In this document: one piece after another, positions 60,508 through 64,000 of the stretch
How the letters are laid out: every line of letters begins with the position of its first letter
How positions within the stretch are numbered: position 1 is the stretch's first letter
Origin: Planctomycetales bacterium 10988
GTDB lineage: Bacteria > Planctomycetota > Planctomycetia > Pirellulales > Pb10988
Direction of reading: 5' to 3'
NCBI GenBank assembly: GCA_009664345.1
Contig: CP043547.1
Location: 1,550,001-1,614,000, forward strand
DNA length: 64,000 nt
Notes under the pieces: generated by a model
Database searches by the model: none
What the model saw: only the letters and a program-made list of their open reading frames with translations
What the model was told of the DNA's origin: nothing
Program-made: the position numbers and the translations under genes

Positions 60508-60858
60508 GTGAAGACCTTTATTGCCGCAAAAATTCAGAATATCCGCGTCACTGGCAAATCCATCGATTATGCCGGCAGCGCTTCGATTTGTCCTCTTTTG
60601 ATGAAAAAAGCAGGGATCGAACCTTACGAACAAGTCACGATCGTCAATCTCGCCAATGGACAGCGTTGGATTACGTATGCCATCGAAGCCGAACAAAAAG
60701 GCGATTTTCTGTTGAATGGAGGAGCTGCAAGGTTAGGAGAAGTCGGGGATCGCTGCTTGGTCTTTACTTATGTAACGAGTGAATCTTTCAACGGGGCCCG
60801 CGTACTGTTTACGAATCATCAAAATGAAGTCGAAAGGGAGTTGGAATATCCCCTGTAA
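60508..60858 (+). CDS. panD: Aspartate 1-decarboxylase
   Basis: 116 residues from a GTG at 60508 with CAGGAG 5 bases upstream; an overlapping ATG at 60506 is out of frame. The self-cleavage site Gly-Ser is G23-S24 in YAGSASIC; the pyruvoyl group forms on this Ser. Active-site residues fit: Lys8 in AAKIQ, Thr/Tyr in RWITYAIEAE and Asn in LLNGGAARL. It makes beta-alanine for pantothenate and CoA. Other pan genes are not adjacent. Confidence 0.93.
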   Translation: MKTFIAAKIQNIRVTGKSIDYAGSASICPLLMKKAGIEPYEQVTIVNLANGQRWITYAIEAEQKGDFLLNGGAARLGEVGDRCLVFTYVTSESFNGARVLFTNHQNEVERELEYPL

Positions 60859-61030
60859 GCCATTAAGAGGAGAAGTTGAGAGTTGGAATCCGTTTTGACT
60901 GGAAAGATCCTTAGAAACGAAACAATCCTAATGACTTCACTGGATTCTTCCGATGTTAAAGTCATCGCATTTTGAACGGTGATTTTATCTCAGTTAACCA
61001 ATCCGGTTTGATCCAGTCAAAGGAATGACC

Positions 61031-61225
61031 ATGAAGATTGAAGACCGACACGAACGCATTCATGCTCTCGTAAGTGCCATTCGACCTGCCATGGATCATT
61101 TTATTCAAGAACATCCCAATACCGATTTGGAGGATGTCTTGCGGGCGTTGCAAGAAACCTTTCATCACTATGAATATGCCGATTTCGAGATCAATGTGCC
61201 AAAGGTTTACGCCAAGTCGGCATAG
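61031..61225 (+). CDS. Small hypothetical protein
   Basis: 64 residues from the ATG at 61031, chosen over the in-frame ATG at 61025 because AGGA at 61021-61024 spaces better to it. The sequence (MKIEDRHERIHALVSAIRPAM, then HPNTDLEDVLRALQETFHHYEYADFEI) looks like two amphipathic helices. No family is recognised. It lies 172 bases after panD with no clear terminator between. Confidence 0.55.
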   Translation: MKIEDRHERIHALVSAIRPAMDHFIQEHPNTDLEDVLRALQETFHHYEYADFEINVPKVYAKSA

Positions 61226-61290
61226 GAGGTCTCAATCGTCAGCCAATCCTCGATAAGAACCGATTCTTTGACGAGCTTGAGATGGATCAC

Positions 61291-61980
61291 TCAGGCATAA
61301 GCCACCCATCCGCGAAAAGCGAATCCCATATAAAAAAGGCTGATGTCTGAAAAACCCGCTTCCCGCAGGAGAGATTTCTCATGCTCCGGGGGGAGAATAT
61401 TCAGATGAGATTCGATCGCTTGGCTGGCATTCGCTGCCTTTTGCGGATCGACCCCAGAGGCGACCGCGAAGGACGCATATCGCGCGAGCCACTGAGTTCG
61501 CGTTTTTTGATCCGAAGGAAAACTGAGGTGAGCAATCACTAACGGCGAGTCGGGTTTGAGGCGTTGGTGAATTTCCCTCAGCGTGCGTTGCCGTTCTTCC
61601 GTTGAAAGAAAGTGGAGTGTGAGAAGGCAGGTCGCCCCATCGAATGGCCCTTCAGAAACATCCTCAACATAACCATGGTGCAATCGTACCTTCGATGCGA
61701 GCGGTCCCAAGGTTTGCTCAGCAAGCCTCAGCATCTCATCTGCCGGATCAACGCCGTCGAAAGTCCAGTCGGGATGTTTAAGAGCAAATGTTTTTAGTTC
61801 CAACCCGCCACCGGCTCCCACAACGAGCACGCGTCCTTCGTCTGGGACCCGCTCTGCCAACAAAAGCTCCGTCATCTGATGAAGACTGGCGAACCCAGGC
61901 ACAATGCGGGGCGGCCCCTCGGCATATTGTTCCACGGACTTCGGGTCAGAAAACGCGGATGAGCGGCGATCACGGTCCAT
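61291..61980 (-). CDS. SAM-dependent methyltransferase, class I
   Basis: 229 residues from the ATG at 61980, which follows GGAGG by 6 bases; the frame is open upstream to 62076 but that part is not protein-like. Motif I is GRVLVVGAGGGLELKTFA near residue 50, motif II acidic residue in FDGVDPADEMLRLAEQTL, and motif IV FDGATCLLTLHFLSTEERQRTLREIHQRLKPDSPLVIAHL. This is a small-molecule methyltransferase of unassigned substrate. It is followed on the plus strand, divergently, by a small membrane protein gene. Confidence 0.85.
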   Translation of the reverse strand: MDRDRRSSAFSDPKSVEQYAEGPPRIVPGFASLHQMTELLLAERVPDEGRVLVVGAGGGLELKTFALKHPDWTFDGVDPADEMLRLAEQTLGPLASKVRLHHGYVEDVSEGPFDGATCLLTLHFLSTEERQRTLREIHQRLKPDSPLVIAHLSFPSDQKTRTQWLARYASFAVASGVDPQKAANASQAIESHLNILPPEHEKSLLREAGFSDISLFYMGFAFRGWVAYA

Positions 61981-62238
61981 GTGTGTCCTCCAACGAATGA
62001 TGGAAACCCGATCAACCAGCCTTCGGGCGTGGCCATCCGCCAACAAACAGCTTCGGTAAATTACCCATCTGAACATTTTAACTACCGTCTCTAAACCTCC
62101 AAGTAACCGCTCGCGTCCATCTTCGGCTTACGCAAGGATGTGGCTTACAGCACACTATAGTCTTTTCGGTTGCTACAAGTCTGCAACAGTACAGTTCTGG
62201 AATAGAGATTTCATTTCTGATTGGAGAGGATGACCAGG

Positions 62239-62637
62239 ATGCAAGACCTTTCGATCAAGGCGGTGGAAGCAATTCTCGCCTATCCTTTTCTCCTTATGGG
62301 GCTTTCTCATGTTATCCAGCCGGAGATGTGGAGAAAGTTCTTTGCCGAGTTGCATAAAATGGGGCCTAGAGGAGTAATTTGGCGGACGTTTACTCTTGAA
62401 CTTTGGCCAGCTGCTGCGGTCATTGCATTTCACCAAGATTGGAGCTGGCCTGGAGTGATTTTGACACTCTACGGTCATTTGCTGATGTTGAAAATTTCCA
62501 TTGGCTTGCTCTATCCTCCCCTTGGTTTAAAATCTCTCGCCATGGCTGAGGAACACGGCAAGCGCGGTTTTCAGATCGCCGGTGCGGTGCTAATCGCCTT
62601 GGGCCTCTTCTGTGGATGGCGGGCCCTCACGATCTAG
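62239..62637 (+). CDS. Small integral membrane protein of unknown function
   Basis: About 132 residues from the ATG at 62239 (alternatives at 62221 TTG and 62230 ATG; GGAGAGG at 62223 favours 62239). Four hydrophobic segments: ILAYPFLLMGLSHVI, WPAAAVIAFHQDW, GVILTLYGHLLMLKISIGLLY and IAGAVLIALGLFCGW. The layout is DoxX-like in general, but no motif is decisive. A DUF1801 gene follows 34 bases downstream and is likely in the same transcript. Confidence 0.65.
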   Translation: MQDLSIKAVEAILAYPFLLMGLSHVIQPEMWRKFFAELHKMGPRGVIWRTFTLELWPAAAVIAFHQDWSWPGVILTLYGHLLMLKISIGLLYPPLGLKSLAMAEEHGKRGFQIAGAVLIALGLFCGWRALTI

Positions 62638-62671
62638 CGTGTAGGCAAAAGTAACTTGAAGGAGATAGAAA

Positions 62672-63106
62672 TTGAAAGGGTTTACCGATTCAAAGGTTGC
62701 CGCGAAGTTTGATACCTATCCTTACCTCGTGCGAGAAAAGTTGCTCGAGGTAAGGACATTGATCTTCTACACAGCCGCGGAAACCAACGGGGTTGGGAAG
62801 CTCGAAGAGACGCTCAAGTGGGGAGAACCTGCGTATTTCCCCAAAAATAAAGGTGGAAGCACCGTCCGAATCGATTGGAAGGAACAAACCCCTGATCACT
62901 TTGGCATCTATTTCCATTGTCGAACAAATTTGGTCAGTCGATTCCGAGAGATGTTCCCGCAAGTCTTTCAATTTGAGGGAAATCGGGCACTCTTCCTCCC
63001 ACTCTCCGAAAAGCTTCCAAACGAAGCACTATCAAGCTGTTTCGCCCTCGCTTTCACCTACCACTTAACTAAAAAAGCGAAGCTTACTCCGGTCGATGGC
63101 GGTTGA
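62672..63106 (+). CDS. DUF1801-family protein
   Basis: 144 residues from a TTG at 62672 with AAGGAGAT five bases upstream, a good ribosome site. It matches the DUF1801/YdhG-like fold: [33 protein letters not shown], then [41 protein letters not shown]. The family is cytoplasmic, widely distributed and without a firm function. Its 3' end overlaps the 3' end of the esterase gene on the other strand by 23 bases. Confidence 0.8.
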   Translation: MKGFTDSKVAAKFDTYPYLVREKLLEVRTLIFYTAAETNGVGKLEETLKWGEPAYFPKNKGGSTVRIDWKEQTPDHFGIYFHCRTNLVSRFREMFPQVFQFEGNRALFLPLSEKLPNEALSSCFALAFTYHLTKKAKLTPVDGG

Positions 63107-63983
63107 GAAAATGAAGCGCCGCCCGAAAATGTTTTCGATCGAAAAAGACCTTCCCGCCATGTTTTGCCTTTTCAATGAGGATGAGTTTCGCTTCTAATCC
63201 CGCCTCCGTATAGAGCGAGAGAATCCGCTCACTTTGATCGGGAAGGACGACCGGATCTTCCTTCCCCTGGAAAATCAGCAATGGGGGATCGTCTGCCGAG
63301 ACATAGCTCGAAGGACTGGCAAAGCGTTCCATTCTCGGAGTCACTCCCCCTTGCAAACCGCCCAGCAAGGCGAAACTGCCGGATTTCTCGGTATAGGCCC
63401 GATCTGGCTGGGTCTTCCCACGCAAGACAAAATCCGAAGGCCCAAAGTAATCGATGACCGCTTGCACGGAAGAAGACTGATCGGGATGATCTCCCACTTC
63501 TCCCTCCAACTCGGGAACCGCTCCAGAAACTCCCATGAGCAGGGCTAAGTGTCCACCAGCGGAACTCCCCGCCACGGCAATCCAATTCGCATCGTAACCG
63601 AATTGATCGGCATGAGCACGCAACCAGCGGATCGCCGCTTTGCAATCGTGAATCTGTGCGGGAAAGATCGCCTCTTTCGTAAACCGATAGCTGATACTTG
63701 CCAAAGCAAAACCATGTTCGGTGATTTTAAGAAGTTTGGGATTTTTCTTGGAGCCACCTCGCCATCCGCCTCCGTGAATCCAAACAACCAAAGGAGCGGG
63801 GTGATCTGTCTTCGGCAGATAAAGGTCAAGCTTCAAAGCATTGCCATCCACCTCGGCATAAACTAAATCCCGCTCAACCTTCACGGTGCCGGTTTCATCT
63901 GCCTGGGCAATCGTACTCAGCAAGACTCCGGCGAGCGCTGTCCAGATCGACCAGCGAGTGGTAGGCGATGAATGTTTATCCAT
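63084..63983 (-). CDS. Secreted alpha/beta-hydrolase (carboxylesterase / acetylxylan-esterase-like)
   Basis: 299 residues with a signal peptide ([19 protein letters not shown]). The oxyanion motif is [19 protein letters not shown]; the nucleophile elbow is [17 protein letters not shown] near residue 145; Asp is in [20 protein letters not shown] and the catalytic His in AKHGGKVFF. The BD-FAE/HSL-like family deacylates carbohydrates or small esters outside the cytoplasm. It could work with the sulfatase at 2246 on polysaccharides, though they are far apart. Confidence 0.9.
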   Translation of the reverse strand: MDKHSSPTTRWSIWTALAGVLLSTIAQADETGTVKVERDLVYAEVDGNALKLDLYLPKTDHPAPLVVWIHGGGWRGGSKKNPKLLKITEHGFALASISYRFTKEAIFPAQIHDCKAAIRWLRAHADQFGYDANWIAVAGSSAGGHLALLMGVSGAVPELEGEVGDHPDQSSSVQAVIDYFGPSDFVLRGKTQPDRAYTEKSGSFALLGGLQGGVTPRMERFASPSSYVSADDPPLLIFQGKEDPVVLPDQSERILSLYTEAGLEAKLILIEKAKHGGKVFFDRKHFRAALHFLNRHRPE

Positions 63984-64000
63984 GAAGGCTTCTCCAAACT

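Noticed and set aside
1-64000. CRISPR array, insertion sequences or prophage
   Set aside because: No regularly spaced repeats, transposase, integrase or phage structural genes were seen on either strand.

Overview
The window looks like chromosome of a planctomycete (Planctomycetales-type). Several proteins are of kinds I associate with that phylum: a secreted formylglycine sulfatase, a J-like domain protein with a C-terminal Ig-like ectodomain, DUF1559 paralogues, an FHA-GAF-SpoIIE phosphatase, a rho factor with an Arg/Gly/Ser-rich N-terminus, a long NfeD protease and a secreted thioredoxin-YHS protein. Base composition is moderate (neither very AT- nor GC-rich by eye). I see no insertion sequences, prophage, CRISPR array or rRNA operon. 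Two tRNAs (Gly-CCC, Arg-TCT) are present. Genus-level placement is not attempted.

Layout. 1-4.1 kb: a pair of M16 peptidases (one catalytic, one with a degenerate zinc motif), tRNA-Gly, a sulfatase and tRNA-Arg, all on the minus strand. 4.3-7.3 kb: PQQ-type sugar dehydrogenase, pgpA, folD. 8.1-12.9 kb: a fused FAD/Fe-S glycolate- or lactate-type dehydrogenase followed by moaD-moaE-moaA. 12.9-19.5 kb: the most unusual block. It holds an ArsR repressor with a C-terminal Cys pair facing a TonB receptor, a phytanoyl-CoA-dioxygenase-family enzyme, an MFS transporter and an ArsI-like C-As lyase fused to the C-terminal part of an ArsM-like methyltransferase. I propose it is an uptake/processing/export cassette for organoarsenic compounds. 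A strong hairpin covers the start codon of the dioxygenase gene. 19.6-24.4 kb: methionine-salvage mtnW (RuBisCO-like) and mtnX, then hom and an apgM-like gene that may be the missing homoserine kinase. 24.6-33 kb: J-like domain protein, response regulator, and a ribose-type ABC importer bracketed by two calcineurin-like phosphoesterases.

33-39.6 kb: glyS, comB, rluA-type pseudouridine synthase, membrane-anchored msrB, an unknown planctomycete protein and an FHA-GAF-SpoIIE phosphatase whose 3' end overlaps the unknown gene. 40.3-43.1 kb: three tandem DUF1559-like paralogues that lack a prepilin N-terminus. 43.4-48.8 kb: accB-accC, PPi-type phosphofructokinase, pckA, forming a central-carbon neighbourhood. 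49-52.8 kb: a Tad/Flp pilus fragment (cpaC-type secretin, an unknown secreted protein, a TadD-like TPR lipoprotein). 53.8-60.9 kb: thioredoxin-YHS protein flanked by two gene-poor stretches of about 1 kb, rho with a C-rich leader, NfeD protease, an MBL-fold phosphodiesterase and panD. 61-64 kb: small and accessory genes (methyltransferase, small membrane protein, DUF1801, secreted esterase).

Most of the window is housekeeping or typical planctomycete content. The arsenical-type cassette, the hairpin at its second gene, the hom-apgM pair, the DUF1559 triplet and the rho leader deserve the closest look. All family assignments are from reading the translated sequence and from memory of the families; no database search was run.
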